Assembly (NCBI GenBank): GCA_016222945.1
Contig: JACRPY010000003.1
Location: forward strand, 1-64,000
Reading direction: 5' to 3'
Source of the DNA: Methanobacterium sp.
Lineage (GTDB): Archaea > Methanobacteriota > Methanobacteria > Methanobacteriales > Methanobacteriaceae
DNA: 64,000 nt
In this document: one piece after another, positions 36,473 to 45,144 of the stretch
Numbering within the stretch: position 1 is the first letter of the stretch
How the letters are laid out: every line of letters begins with the position of its first letter
Position numbers and translations under genes: made by a program
The notes under the pieces: model-generated
The model's database searches: none
The model's input: the letters and a program-made list of their open reading frames with translations, nothing else
What the model was told of the DNA's origin: nothing

Positions 36473-37942
36473 CTAATCCCTTGTTATTAAAGTGCTTATA
36501 TGGTCAGTTGTAATGATTCCAATAACTCTTTGACTATCATCTACAACCGGCAGCGATGAAATATTGTATTTTTTCATTTTTTCCGCCGCTATCTCTATCT
36601 GGTCATCAGGATTAGCTACTATAACATCTTTTGTCATTATTTCTTCTAATTTACTGTATTTTAAGGCAACAGCCTTTGAAATATCCCATGCAGTCACTAT
36701 ACCTATCAATTTATTATTTTCATTTATTACAGGTAAGTGTGTAACTCTATTTTCAAGCATGAGCCTTGCTGCTTCATCTATACTTGATTCTTCACTTATT
36801 TTAGCCACTTCATTAGTCATTACATCTCCAACCAGAATATCTGAAAGAAATCCACTGATAATATAATTCAACTGACCTTCTTCAAGTAAGAAAGCGTCAT
36901 GCCCATAGGGTGATTTAAGCTCGTGATAGCTTACATCTATATTATTTGCTGTTAATGCCATTAAAATTTCCTTTGATTGTGCTGGAGGATACAGCCAGTC
37001 AGAATCCACTGAAATAACCAGAAATTTAGCCTTAACATCTTTTAAACCTTCAGCAAGGGATCCATTTTTTGTTAAATCAAAATAATCCATGGCTTTTGTT
37101 ATATAGAGGTATGAATTTGCATCAAATCTCTTTACAAAAGATTCTCCTTGATAGTGAAGGTAGCTTTCAACTTGAAAATCTAGGGAAAAATCGAAGCTGT
37201 ATTTTTCTTTATCTTGAAGTCTTCTGCCGAATTTTTGATACATTGATTCATAACTAAGATATGTTATGTGTCCTATCATCCTGGCAAGACTTAATCCGTC
37301 CTTAGGAATTTCTCCAGAATAATAAGAACCGTTGTTCCATTTTGGATCGGATATTATTGCCTGTCTACCTACTTCATTAAATGCAATTTGTTGTGGGGCA
37401 GAATTAGCTGCTGTAGCTATTGGGATTGCCAATCGTACCATGTCAGGATAAGAAACACACCATTGAAGAACTTGCATTCCTCCCATCGAACCTCCAACAA
37501 CTGCAAAAAGTTGATTAATGCCCAAATGATCTATCAACTTTTTTTGAGCATTTACCATATCAAAAATAGTAATTATTGGAAAATCCAATCCATAAGGTTT
37601 GTCAGTTATAGGATTGATTGAAGAAGGACCAGTTGAGCCTTTACAGCCACCAATAACATTAGAACAGATTATAAAATATTTTTCTGTATCCAAACATTTT
37701 CCAGGGCCAATTATGGTTTCCCACCATCCTGGTTTTCTGTCTCCTTCATGCCATCCAGCGACATGTGCATCTCCAGAAAGGGCATGGCAGACCAAAATAG
37801 CATTACTTTTTTCTTTATTTAATTTACCGTAGGTTTCATAGGCTATTGTGGCTTTTTTAAGCCTGCCTCCACCTTCCAGCATTAAATCATCCGAAAGATT
37901 ATAATACTGCGTATCTACAAGCCCCACTGATTCTTTTTTCAT
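36473..37942 (-). CDS. metX: homoserine O-acetyltransferase with C-terminal CBS pair
   Basis: 489 residues. The first ~370 form the alpha/beta-hydrolase MetX: AILVCHALSGDAH, GGSMGGMQVLQW (nucleophile Ser152), SVDSDWLYPP (Asp) and YGHDAFLLE (His). Two CBS domains follow (DVMTNEVAKIS...LIGIVTAWD and EIMTKDVIVA...VIGIITTDH), suggesting control by an adenine nucleotide or S-adenosylmethionine; the ligand is inference. ATG 37942 behind AGGAAA was chosen over upstream ATGs. It lies 74 nt downstream of metY, whose product uses O-acetylhomoserine. Confidence 0.92.
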   Translation of the reverse strand: MKKESVGLVDTQYYNLSDDLMLEGGGRLKKATIAYETYGKLNKEKSNAILVCHALSGDAHVAGWHEGDRKPGWWETIIGPGKCLDTEKYFIICSNVIGGCKGSTGPSSINPITDKPYGLDFPIITIFDMVNAQKKLIDHLGINQLFAVVGGSMGGMQVLQWCVSYPDMVRLAIPIATAANSAPQQIAFNEVGRQAIISDPKWNNGSYYSGEIPKDGLSLARMIGHITYLSYESMYQKFGRRLQDKEKYSFDFSLDFQVESYLHYQGESFVKRFDANSYLYITKAMDYFDLTKNGSLAEGLKDVKAKFLVISVDSDWLYPPAQSKEILMALTANNIDVSYHELKSPYGHDAFLLEEGQLNYIISGFLSDILVGDVMTNEVAKISEESSIDEAARLMLENRVTHLPVINENNKLIGIVTAWDISKAVALKYSKLEEIMTKDVIVANPDDQIEIAAEKMKKYNISSLPVVDDSQRVIGIITTDHISTLITRD

Positions 37943-38016
37943 TTTCCTAAATCCCATAGTTTTTGTTAAGTCTCGTTTCATTATTAGATTTTTGGGCAAA
38001 TAATGAAAGTTTTCAA

Positions 38017-39324
38017 CTATATTTTGGATAATGCCTGATCTATATCTGCTATAATATCTTCAACGTTTTCAAGACCAATGGAAAGCCTTACAAAGTCTTC
38101 TGTAACACCAGTTTGGACCTGTTCTTCCAGTGTAAGTTGTTGGTGGGTTGTTGAAGCAGGGTGTATTACCAGACTTTTTGCATCCCCAATGTTTGCAAGA
38201 TGCGAAAGAAGTTTGGTGTTTTCAATGAATTTTTTACCGGCTTCAAGTCCTCCTTTAATACCAAATCCAATTAAAGCCCCGTATCCACCTTTTAAATATT
38301 TAGCTGCTAGTTCATGAGCAGAATCATCTTCAAATCCAGGGTAAGTTATCCAGTTTACTGACGGGTGATTTTTTAAGAATTTTGCAACTTCAAATGCATT
38401 TTCTGAATGTTTTTTAACCCTTAAATCCAGTGTTTCAAGACCTTGTAAGAACATGAACCCATTGAATGGACTTAAAGCTGCCCCTAAGTCACGGAGTAGT
38501 CTCACCCGTGCTCTTATTGTGTATGCAATATTACCCAATTCCGGGAAATCTCCGAATACTTCCCAATAATTTAAGCCATGATAACTTGGATCTGGTTCTG
38601 TAAACACAGGGAAGTTTCCATTACCCCAATTGAAGTTTCCAGAATCAACTATTACTCCTCCAATGGATGTACCGTGTCCTCCTATGAATTTTGTTGCAGA
38701 AAGTGTTGTTATATCTACTCCATATTCGATAGGCTTTACAAGTCCTACTCCTGTTGTATTATCAACTACAAATGGAATTCCATTATCATGAGCAATTTCT
38801 GCAATTCCTTCATAATCAGGTACGTCTAACTTTGGATTACCTATTGATTCAGCGAAAATAGCCTTTGTTTTGTCTGTAATTGCATTTTCAAATGCTTTCA
38901 GATTTGTTGATTCTACAAAATTCACTTTTCGGCCTAATTCAGGGAATGTATAATTAAATAGCTGATAAGTTCCACCGTAAAGGTTATTTGCAGAAACTAT
39001 TTCGTCTCCAGGTAAACTAAGGTTTAATAGCGCATATGTATTTGCAGCTTGCCCAGAAGCCACAGCTAAAGCACTATTTCCTCCTTCAATGGCCGCTATT
39101 CTTTTTTCAAAAACATCGTTAGTAGGATTCATTATACGAGTATAAATATTTCCAAACTCTTTCAAGGCAAAAAGATTTGCCGCATGTTCCGTATCATTAA
39201 AAACATAGGATGATGTCTGATAAATGGGCACAGCCCTTGCTCCTGTTGCCGGATCAGGTTCTTCCTGTCCTACGTGCAATCCCAATGTACTTAATCCATA
39301 TTCTTTCTTCTTTTCTTCGGTCAT
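38017..39324 (-). CDS. metY: O-acetylhomoserine sulfhydrylase
   Basis: 435 residues. PLP enzyme that joins O-acetylhomoserine and sulfide to make homocysteine. TLGLHVGQEEPDPATGARAVPIYQTSSYVF, YTRIMNPTNDVFE, YGGTYQLF and the PLP lysine in TLSATKFIGGHGT are typical; the large insertion around YHGLNYWEVFG is characteristic of OAH sulfhydrylases rather than cystathionine enzymes. ATG 39324 lies 7 nt after GGAGGG; a longer start at 39339 lacks this. It is first in a metY-metX operon under a TAACAATTGTTA operator. Confidence 0.95.
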   Translation of the reverse strand: MTEEKKKEYGLSTLGLHVGQEEPDPATGARAVPIYQTSSYVFNDTEHAANLFALKEFGNIYTRIMNPTNDVFEKRIAAIEGGNSALAVASGQAANTYALLNLSLPGDEIVSANNLYGGTYQLFNYTFPELGRKVNFVESTNLKAFENAITDKTKAIFAESIGNPKLDVPDYEGIAEIAHDNGIPFVVDNTTGVGLVKPIEYGVDITTLSATKFIGGHGTSIGGVIVDSGNFNWGNGNFPVFTEPDPSYHGLNYWEVFGDFPELGNIAYTIRARVRLLRDLGAALSPFNGFMFLQGLETLDLRVKKHSENAFEVAKFLKNHPSVNWITYPGFEDDSAHELAAKYLKGGYGALIGFGIKGGLEAGKKFIENTKLLSHLANIGDAKSLVIHPASTTHQQLTLEEQVQTGVTEDFVRLSIGLENVEDIIADIDQALSKI

Positions 39325-39482
39325 TTTTTTTCCCTCCAATAAATTCGTTTTATTGGCATCCTCCAGCCCATAGATTTTAATATCATGCTTGACTCATTTT
39401 ACAATTTTAATTTATGTTTAAAAGTTATAAAAGAGCATTTCAAGCATTTTTAATCTATGAAAAATATTATTAATGTATTGTA

Positions 39483-39494
39483 TAACAATTGTTA
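39483..39494. promoter_or_regulatory. TAACAATTGTTA operator, metY promoter
   Basis: A perfect palindrome inside a 16-bp dyad (TATAACAATTGTTATA, 39481-39496). On the minus strand it is immediately preceded by a TATA box, AGTATATAAAT, placing it between TATA and the expected transcription start of metY-metX. The rest of the 39325-39681 gap holds only a tiny minus-strand frame at 39520-39570 and the tRNA-Cys promoter. Confidence 0.75.
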
Positions 39495-39649
39495 TATTTA
39501 TATACTAATTTCCTCTTATTTAAAGTTTACCCAAATGAACTACTTCTCCATTTAAAATAATTCCGGACATTCTCGTTACTTCTTTATCTGCAAAAAATAA
39601 ATTTATGATAATTAACAATAATAACAATTAGTTGAGTAAACTATATATA

Positions 39650-39661
39650 TAACAATTGTTA
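39650..39661. promoter_or_regulatory. TAACAATTGTTA operator, tRNA-Cys promoter
   Basis: A perfect palindrome directly after the TATA-like CTATATATATAA (39641-39652), 20 bp before the tRNA-Cys gene. Its placement between TATA box and tRNA start matches the other members of the set and would let the same regulator adjust tRNA-Cys supply. Confidence 0.7.
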
Positions 39662-39681
39662 ACTTAGTATATATCTATTTT

Positions 39682-39753
<72 letters not shown>

Positions 39754-39762
39754 TCAACCGCA

Positions 39763-39866
39763 CAAAAATTCTTTGAATTTTTGGCGCATGCGAAACTAAA
39801 GTTTCTCTGCACCAAACATAGAATTTTTGAGTGCCCCGAAAATCAAATATTTTCGAGGGCTTTTTT
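39763..39866. repeat. palindrome array 2 with terminator-like end
   Basis: A series of hairpins: CAAAAATTC / GAATTTTTG around ttt (39763-39783); GAAACT / AGTTTC (39792-39805); a decayed copy near 39813-39829 with only the GAATTTTTG arm intact; and GCCCCGAAAAT / ATTTTCGAGGGC (39833-39860) followed by six T. The first and last modules recur in array 3 at 50.8 kb. The last one could terminate the tRNA-Cys transcript. Confidence 0.75.
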
Positions 39867-39975
39867 CAAGAAAAAGTGAGGCTAAAATCAAATACCTTTT
39901 CAATCTCATTATACAAATTACTAATTATAATTTATTTAAGAATTATTTAAATCAAATTTTTGAGTTTGATGCCCT

Positions 39976-41355
39976 ATGCTGAAAGTATACAACACCATGA
40001 CCCATAAAAAAGAAGAGTTCAAATCTATAAACAAAAATAGAATTAAAATGTTTGTATGCGGGCCAACAGTTTACGATAAATCACATATAGGACACGGGAG
40101 AACATATATTGCTTTTGATGTTATAGCAAGATATCTTAAATACAAAGGATACAGTGTTTTTTATCTGCAAAATATCACAGATATCGATGATAAAATAATT
40201 AAAAGGGCAAATGAAATTGGAGTTGAACCATTAAAGCTTGCCAAGGAATTTGAAGAACTCTATTTCCATGATATGGAACTATTAAATGTAAATAACGTTA
40301 ATTTTTATGCAAGGGCAATAGAACACCTTGATGAAATCATTAATCAAATTCAAACACTTATTGATAAAAAATTTGCTTATGAAACTTCTACTGGAGTTTA
40401 TTTTGATGAATCTCGTTTTGAAGACTTTGGAAAACTCTCGAATAGAAATATTGAAGATTTAAACGTTCATAGAGTCAATCCCGATAAAACAAAAAGAAAT
40501 CATGGAGATTTTGCGCTATGGAAAAAAAGAGATGATGGACCATCCTGGGACTCCCCGTGGGGACCTGGAAGGCCAGGATGGCATATTGAAGATACTGCAA
40601 TAACTGAAACCTATTTTGGAGGTCAGTTTGATATTCACGGCGGAGGATTAGATCTTATTTTCCCTCATCACGAGGCAGAAATTGCTCAAATGGAATCTGC
40701 AACAGGTAAAAAACCAATGGTGAAGTACTGGTTGCATACAGGTTTTTTGAACGTCAGCGGAGAGAAAATGTCCAAATCACTTGGAAATTTCATCACAATT
40801 AAAGAGTTGCTTGAGGAGTATGACCCTCAAGTATTTAGATTTTTTGTTCTTTCAACTCACTACAGAAGTCCCATTGATTTTAGCGACGAATCACTTCAAC
40901 AGTCACAAAACAGCCTTAAAAGGATTCATAAACTAATGGAAACTATTGATGGAATCTTAAAAGCAGATATAGCTGAAAACCACGAAGCTGATGAAAAATA
41001 TTTTAAAATATTAGAAAATACTAAAGAAGAATTCTTAGATGCAATGGATAATGACTTTAATACGCCTATTGCACTTTCAGTACTTTTCAATTTTATAAGA
41101 GACATAAATAAAGGCATAAATGAAGGAAAAATCCCCAAAAATATGTTTAAAGAAATAAAAGAATTGTTTAATGAATTTGGAGATATTTTAGGACTTAATT
41201 TTTCAGTTGAATCCCGTAATAACGATTTAACAGAAGAATTACTCAATATACTCATTGATGTAAGGAAAAAGCTCCGTGAAAATAAGAATTATGAGCTTGC
41301 AGATGAAATAAGAAGCATGTTACGTGATGCTGGTATCCATTTAGAGGATAAATAA
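39976..41355 (+). CDS. cysS: cysteinyl-tRNA synthetase
   Basis: 459 residues, class Ia synthetase. FVCGPTVYDKSHIGHGR (zinc-ligand Cys and HIGH), the zinc site residues in DIHGGGLDLIFPHHEAE, and KMSKS as GEKMSKSLGN are intact. It charges tRNA-Cys, encoded 223 nt upstream, so the organism uses the direct CysRS route, which fits the presence of cysK-cysE. The ribosome site is weak; an AT-rich promoter-like stretch (TTATAATTTATTTAAG) precedes it. Confidence 0.97.
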   Translation: MLKVYNTMTHKKEEFKSINKNRIKMFVCGPTVYDKSHIGHGRTYIAFDVIARYLKYKGYSVFYLQNITDIDDKIIKRANEIGVEPLKLAKEFEELYFHDMELLNVNNVNFYARAIEHLDEIINQIQTLIDKKFAYETSTGVYFDESRFEDFGKLSNRNIEDLNVHRVNPDKTKRNHGDFALWKKRDDGPSWDSPWGPGRPGWHIEDTAITETYFGGQFDIHGGGLDLIFPHHEAEIAQMESATGKKPMVKYWLHTGFLNVSGEKMSKSLGNFITIKELLEEYDPQVFRFFVLSTHYRSPIDFSDESLQQSQNSLKRIHKLMETIDGILKADIAENHEADEKYFKILENTKEEFLDAMDNDFNTPIALSVLFNFIRDINKGINEGKIPKNMFKEIKELFNEFGDILGLNFSVESRNNDLTEELLNILIDVRKKLRENKNYELADEIRSMLRDAGIHLEDK

Positions 41356-41364
41356 TAATATCAA

Positions 41365-41760
41365 TTATATACAATAATCCTGTTTCGAACCTCTTTCAGA
41401 ACCCATACAAGCATTACAACTTCCAGGGATGTTATCTTTCTCTTTATGCAATTGACATAAAATTTCTTCTGCTTTAACGTTTTTACATATCTCACAAATT
41501 CTGCGGATCATGCCACCTTGTTCCATCCTTTGTTCTTTAAGATCTAATGCAAAATCCTTAATCATGCTCATCGTATGTTCATCAAACTTAATTCCATGCC
41601 CTCTTTTATCACTTATATACTGTGAAACTGCAGGTTGAGTTATATCCAGTAATTCAGAAATTTCTTTTTGCTTCATACCCAAACTAAGAAGTTCTTTGGC
41701 TAATTCAGATCGTATGGTTGGAATTACGTACCATACAACTATTTCACATGGTGGTCTCAC
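41365..41760 (-). CDS. Cys-rich XRE-type HTH regulator, candidate sulfur regulator
   Basis: 131 residues. Residues ~17-52 form an HTH (ELAKELLSLGMKQKEISELLDITQPAVSQYIS) of the archaeal XRE-like group with N-terminal PPCEIVVWYVIPTIRSEL. The C-terminal half is rich in cysteine: 89 and 92 (CEIC), 102, 115 and 118 (CNAC), 130, plus Cys5, enough to bind zinc or an Fe-S cluster. It lies among the cysteine genes and its own upstream region has a TAAC-CCCT-GTTA dyad. I infer it may bind the TAACNATNGTTA operators; no direct proof. The start is GTG 41760, after GCGTGAT. Confidence 0.8.
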   Translation of the reverse strand: MRPPCEIVVWYVIPTIRSELAKELLSLGMKQKEISELLDITQPAVSQYISDKRGHGIKFDEHTMSMIKDFALDLKEQRMEQGGMIRRICEICKNVKAEEILCQLHKEKDNIPGSCNACMGSERGSKQDYCI

Positions 41761-41867
41761 TTTATCACGCCCGTTTAATTGTAATATTAAAATTTAGTTG
41801 ATTATTTCCATTTTCCCTATGAATGAAAATTGATAATATTTAATTTGATATTGCATTTAAATAAATA

Positions 41868-41879
41868 TAACCCCTGTTA
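41868..41879. promoter_or_regulatory. variant TAAC-CCCT-GTTA dyad upstream of HTH gene
   Basis: Arms TAAC and GTTA match the sulfur operator (extended to ATATAAC / GTTATAT, 41865-41882), but the centre is CCCT instead of NATN. It is 108 bases upstream of the HTH gene start and overlaps a TATA-like AATATAATATAAC on the minus strand. Possible autoregulatory site. Confidence 0.45.
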
Positions 41880-41971
41880 TATTATATTTTTCCAGCCTAA
41901 TATTTTTATGTGAAATATTTAATTAGTTACGTTTATTTTTATTTTAACTATCCAAAAATAATAGGATCACA

Positions 41972-41998
41972 TTTTCAGGGCAGTAACCTACCTGAAAA
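41972..41998. terminator. hairpin between cysE and HTH gene
   Basis: TTTTCAGG (41972-41979) pairs with CCTGAAAA (41991-41998) around an 11-nt loop, 16 bases past the cysE stop on the minus strand. It could be the 3' end signal of cysK-cysE or part of the HTH gene's leader. No long T-run on the minus strand follows it. Confidence 0.35.
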
Positions 41999-42014
41999 AA
42001 TAAATAATTACAAA

Positions 42015-42728
42015 CTAGATGCCTGCACCTTCAGAAAATATTTCTTCAATCTCTGATTTTCTATTAAATAATTCATCCATCTTTATAGTAGTTGTAGATA
42101 TTCCTAATGCTCTAATTTGTTCTTCCATTTCATCCTGCCGCTGCAAAAGAAGTGTAATTACTTCTGCAACAGGATCAGGTAATTCTCCATGATCTAAATC
42201 TATAGCGCATTTACGTTCTTCTTTGACGTTTCTTCCAGGTATTCCCACTATTGTAGACCCTCTCGGGGCGGATTTTAAGACCACAGACCCTGCACCAACC
42301 TTAGAACAGTCTCCTATTTCAATATTACCTATAATTTTAGCTCCTGAGCCTATTACAACTCCACTACCAACGCTTGGATGTCTTTTTTTCTTTTCAAGAC
42401 TTGTACCTCCAAGAACAACTCCCTGATAAATCAAAACATCATCACCAACTTCTGCAGTTTCACCAATGACAACACCCATTCCATGGTCGATAAACACTCT
42501 TTTTCCGATTGTTGCACCTGGATGTATCTCTATTCCTGTAATAAAGCGAGCCATGGCAGATATAAAGTTAGCCGTTAATAAATGATTGCGAACCCAAAAC
42601 CAGTGTGCTATAATATAAAGCCAAATAGCATGAAGACCCGGATAGGTTAAAATTACACCTAATTTATTCCTTGCAGCAGGATCCCTCAAAAGAACCATTT
42701 CAATATCTTCCCTAATCCTTTTAAACAT
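42015..42728 (-). CDS. cysE: serine O-acetyltransferase
   Basis: 237 residues. N-terminal helical domain (REDIEMVLLRDPAARNKL...), then the left-handed beta helix of hexapeptide repeats with HPGATIGKRVFIDHGMGVVIGETAEVGDDVLIYQGVVLGG, including the catalytic Asp-His. It makes O-acetylserine for CysK. The C-terminus is longer than that of many bacterial SATs and helical. AGGAGG precedes the ATG. It is downstream of cysK in the same direction. Confidence 0.95.
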   Translation of the reverse strand: MFKRIREDIEMVLLRDPAARNKLGVILTYPGLHAIWLYIIAHWFWVRNHLLTANFISAMARFITGIEIHPGATIGKRVFIDHGMGVVIGETAEVGDDVLIYQGVVLGGTSLEKKKRHPSVGSGVVIGSGAKIIGNIEIGDCSKVGAGSVVLKSAPRGSTIVGIPGRNVKEERKCAIDLDHGELPDPVAEVITLLLQRQDEMEEQIRALGISTTTIKMDELFNRKSEIEEIFSEGAGI

Positions 42729-42814
42729 GATATTTGCCTCCTATAAATGTTTAAATAAAAATAGAATATATTTAATGCAATTATATGCATGTAAATATGT
42801 TTCTATTCCTTTTT

Positions 42815-43804
42815 TTATATTCTTGGGAATATTGTTTCATCGTATGGCTTATAAATTTCTTCAAATACCCATTCAACACTCAGATACCTTTCTCCAGTAT
42901 CAGGAAGTACTACAACTATTCTTTTACCTTCATTTTCTTCTCTTTTAGCCAGTTGAATGGCGGCAAATGTTGCAGCGCCTGATGAAATCCCTGCAAGTAT
43001 TCCTTCTTCTCTTGCAAGCCTTAATAAAGTTTTACCTGCATCTTCATCCTTAACCTGGATGATCTCATCAATCAAATCAGTTCTAAGGACATCAGGGACA
43101 AATCCTGCACCAATACCCTGTATTTTATGGGGTCCTTTTGCTCCTCCAGACAACACTGGTGAAGTTATAGGTTCAACTGCAACTGCTTTGAAATTAGGAT
43201 TTCTTTCTTTAAGTACTTCAGCAATCCCTGTCAGTGTTCCCCCAGTACCTACACCCGAAACTAAAATATCCACTTTACCTTCCGTATCTCTCCAAATTTC
43301 TTCTGCAGTGGTTTCTCTGTGTATTTTTGGGTTTGCAGGATTTTTAAATTGCTGTGGCATTACAGCATTTGGAATTTCTTCTGCAAGTTGTTCTGCCTTT
43401 TCTATCGCGCCAGGCATGCCGTTTGCACCAGGAGTAAGTACTATTTCTGCTCCAAAAGCTGCTAAAAGCTTTCTACGTTCAATAGACATTGTGTCAGGCA
43501 TGGTTAATATCAGTTTGTAACCTTTAGCTGCCGCTACAAATGCTAAAGCAATTCCTGTGTTCCCGCTTGTAGGTTCAATTAAAACTGAGTCTTCTTTTAT
43601 GACCCCCAATTCTTCCCCTGTTTCAATCAATGAAACTCCGATCCTATCCTTTACACTCCCCAAAGGGTTAAAAGATTCGAGTTTTGCCACAATCTCTGCA
43701 TTTAGTCCTTTTGTAATTTTGTTTAATCTTACAAGTGGAGTATTACCTATCAATTCTGTTGTATCGTTAGCTATTCCTCTTGTTAGTTCTGGTATCTTTA
43801 CCAT
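42815..43804 (-). CDS. cysK: cysteine synthase (O-acetylserine sulfhydrylase)
   Basis: 329 residues. PLP lysine in LESFNPLGSVKDRIG (Lys52), substrate loop PTSGNTGIALA, phosphate loop GVGTGGTLTG and C-terminal PDTGERYLS are all present. It makes cysteine from O-acetylserine and sulfide. ATG 43804 lies 6 nt after GGTG; a GTG at 43813 overlaps that ribosome site. Three exact operator copies lie upstream, the most for any gene here. Confidence 0.96.
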   Translation of the reverse strand: MVKIPELTRGIANDTTELIGNTPLVRLNKITKGLNAEIVAKLESFNPLGSVKDRIGVSLIETGEELGVIKEDSVLIEPTSGNTGIALAFVAAAKGYKLILTMPDTMSIERRKLLAAFGAEIVLTPGANGMPGAIEKAEQLAEEIPNAVMPQQFKNPANPKIHRETTAEEIWRDTEGKVDILVSGVGTGGTLTGIAEVLKERNPNFKAVAVEPITSPVLSGGAKGPHKIQGIGAGFVPDVLRTDLIDEIIQVKDEDAGKTLLRLAREEGILAGISSGAATFAAIQLAKREENEGKRIVVVLPDTGERYLSVEWVFEEIYKPYDETIFPRI

Positions 43805-43842
43805 TTTTCTCACCTTATTTTTTTTATTGCTTTTTGTATTTA

Positions 43843-43963
43843 TAACTATAGTTATATAACAATGTTATACATAATATTCATTTTTTAGATAGAGGATGCC
43901 ACAATATAACTATAGTTATATTTTTTTAATATTGAACATAATATAAATACTTAACGATCGTTA
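43843..43963. promoter_or_regulatory. three TAACNATNGTTA operators upstream of cysK
   Basis: Perfect palindromes TAACTATAGTTA at 43843-43854 and 43907-43918, and TAACGATCGTTA at 43952-43963. A shortened copy TAACAATGTTA begins at 43857, again 14 bp after the first. The first two are each part of 16-bp dyads (TATAACTATAGTTATA). The stretch lies between the end of the NifX-like gene and cysK. Confidence 0.75.
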
Positions 43964-44001
43964 TATAACTTTAAAAAAAATAATTTTAAGATAAGAAATT
44001 T

Positions 44002-44364
44002 TTATTCCTCTTTTTCTTCTTGCATTAACTCATAAACTTTCTTAATAGCGTCTTCTATCAACATTGGTATGATTATAGGTTGAATTCCATGTGCTATAAG
44101 TCTATCAGCTGCTCCAGGCCCTACTTGACTTACAAGAACGCCTTCAACATCTGAAATTAATTCAATAGCATCTTCAGTAGTACTTTCACCAGTTGGGTTG
44201 CATGAAGGAACATTATCTCGACGTTCTAAAAATTCATAACTGCCATCCTCTTTAATTTTAACTATTAAAAACTGCTTTGCTCTTCCAAAATGCTGATTTA
44301 CAAACTTTCCATCACTGCTTGCGATTGCTACTTTAGTCGATATAAAAATCACCCCTAACTCCAT
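44002..44364 (-). CDS. NifX/NifB-C-terminal-like Fe(-Mo) cofactor family protein
   Basis: 120 residues from ATG 44364. KVAIASSDGKFVNQHFGRAKQFLIV, NVPSCNPTG and GVLVSQVGPGAADRLIAHGIQPI match the dinitrogenase iron-molybdenum cofactor biosynthesis domain, which binds Fe-S or Fe-Mo precursors. The start is uncertain. GGGGTGAT, a near-perfect ribosome site, lies inside the coding frame (44357-44350) and points to a non-standard start, ATA 44344, 5 nt on, which would give MSTKVAIASSDG. Divergent from tusA. Confidence 0.8.
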   Translation of the reverse strand: MELGVIFISTKVAIASSDGKFVNQHFGRAKQFLIVKIKEDGSYEFLERRDNVPSCNPTGESTTEDAIELISDVEGVLVSQVGPGAADRLIAHGIQPIIIPMLIEDAIKKVYELMQEEKEE

Positions 44365-44482
44365 TATATATTCTATATTCAACTTAATAAAAAATCAATT
44401 GATCATCCACAAATCGTATCTTGATTAAAAAACATATTATAACATATAATTTCATTTGAATTAAGAAAAATGTGGTGATTCT

Positions 44483-44704
44483 GTGTCCGAAATAAAAGTC
44501 AATGTAAAGGGCGAAACATGCCCTGTACCCTTAGTAGAATTTCGAAAAGCTTTAAAAAAGGCAGATAAGGGAGATTTAGTGGAAGTTACGGGAACTCATC
44601 CTGCTTCCAAAAAGGAAATTCCAATGGCAGTAGATGCATTAGGCTCTGAATTAGTAGATGTTCAGGAAAAAGAAGGAGTTTGGAAAATAAAAATCCGTAA
44701 ATGA
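44483..44704 (+). CDS. tusA: TusA-family sulfur carrier
   Basis: 73 residues. VNVKGETCPVPLVEFRKAL has the persulfide-bearing CPxP motif, followed by the small alpha/beta fold to VWKIKIRK. It carries sulfane sulfur between desulfurases and targets. The GTG start follows GGTGAT. It is first in a run with the DsrE-like and NifS-like genes (gaps of 9 and 11 nt). Confidence 0.9.
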   Translation: MSEIKVNVKGETCPVPLVEFRKALKKADKGDLVEVTGTHPASKKEIPMAVDALGSELVDVQEKEGVWKIKIRK

Positions 44705-44713
44705 GGTGGGAAA

Positions 44714-45133
44714 ATGACTGATAAAGCCACTATTATAGTTCACAGTGGAGATATGGACAAAATATACAGCGCACTTATAGTTGCTAACGGAGCACTTTCT
44801 ATGGGGATGGAAGCCTCACTTTACTTCACTTTCTGGGGACTTCAACGTCTTCAAAAAGGCGGATTGGAGAAAGGCCCCTTATCTAAAATGAATTTTCTGG
44901 GTTTAGGTAAATGGATGATTAAAAGCAGAATGAAAAAAGCCAATGTAGTATCCCTAGAAAGACTTATAAATGATTACAAAGAGCTTGGAGGAAAAATAAT
45001 AGCCTGTGAAATGACCATGGAAATAATGGGAGTTAAAAAAGAAGACCTCCAGCAAGATTTAATCGACGAATACGGTGCAGTAGGTACATATATACAGGAA
45101 GCTCGAGATTCAAAAATAACTCTGTTTATATAG
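44714..45133 (+). CDS. DsrE-family sulfur-relay protein
   Basis: 139 residues. ATIIVHSGDMDKIYSALIVANGALSMGMEASLYFTFWGL is the DsrE/peroxiredoxin-like N-terminus; the candidate persulfide Cys lies in KIIACEMTMEIMGV, the position used by DsrE2-type proteins. The middle region GLGKWMIKSRMKK may contact membranes or partners. It lies between tusA and the degenerate NifS-like gene, so a sulfur-transfer relay is likely. Confidence 0.85.
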   Translation: MTDKATIIVHSGDMDKIYSALIVANGALSMGMEASLYFTFWGLQRLQKGGLEKGPLSKMNFLGLGKWMIKSRMKKANVVSLERLINDYKELGGKIIACEMTMEIMGVKKEDLQQDLIDEYGAVGTYIQEARDSKITLFI

Positions 45134-45144
45134 GTGGTGAACTC

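Noticed and set aside
41972..41998. Riboswitch in the cysE-HTH gap
   Set aside because: Only one simple stem-loop is visible, with no multi-helix core that I recognise; listed as a weak terminator instead.
42957..43520. Long open frame on the plus strand opposite cysK (187 codons), and similar ones opposite hdrA (49868-50389) and the P-type ATPase (3623-4147)
   Set aside because: They lie wholly within well-supported genes on the other strand, have Ser/Pro-rich unprotein-like translations and no ribosome site; they are shadows of codon bias.
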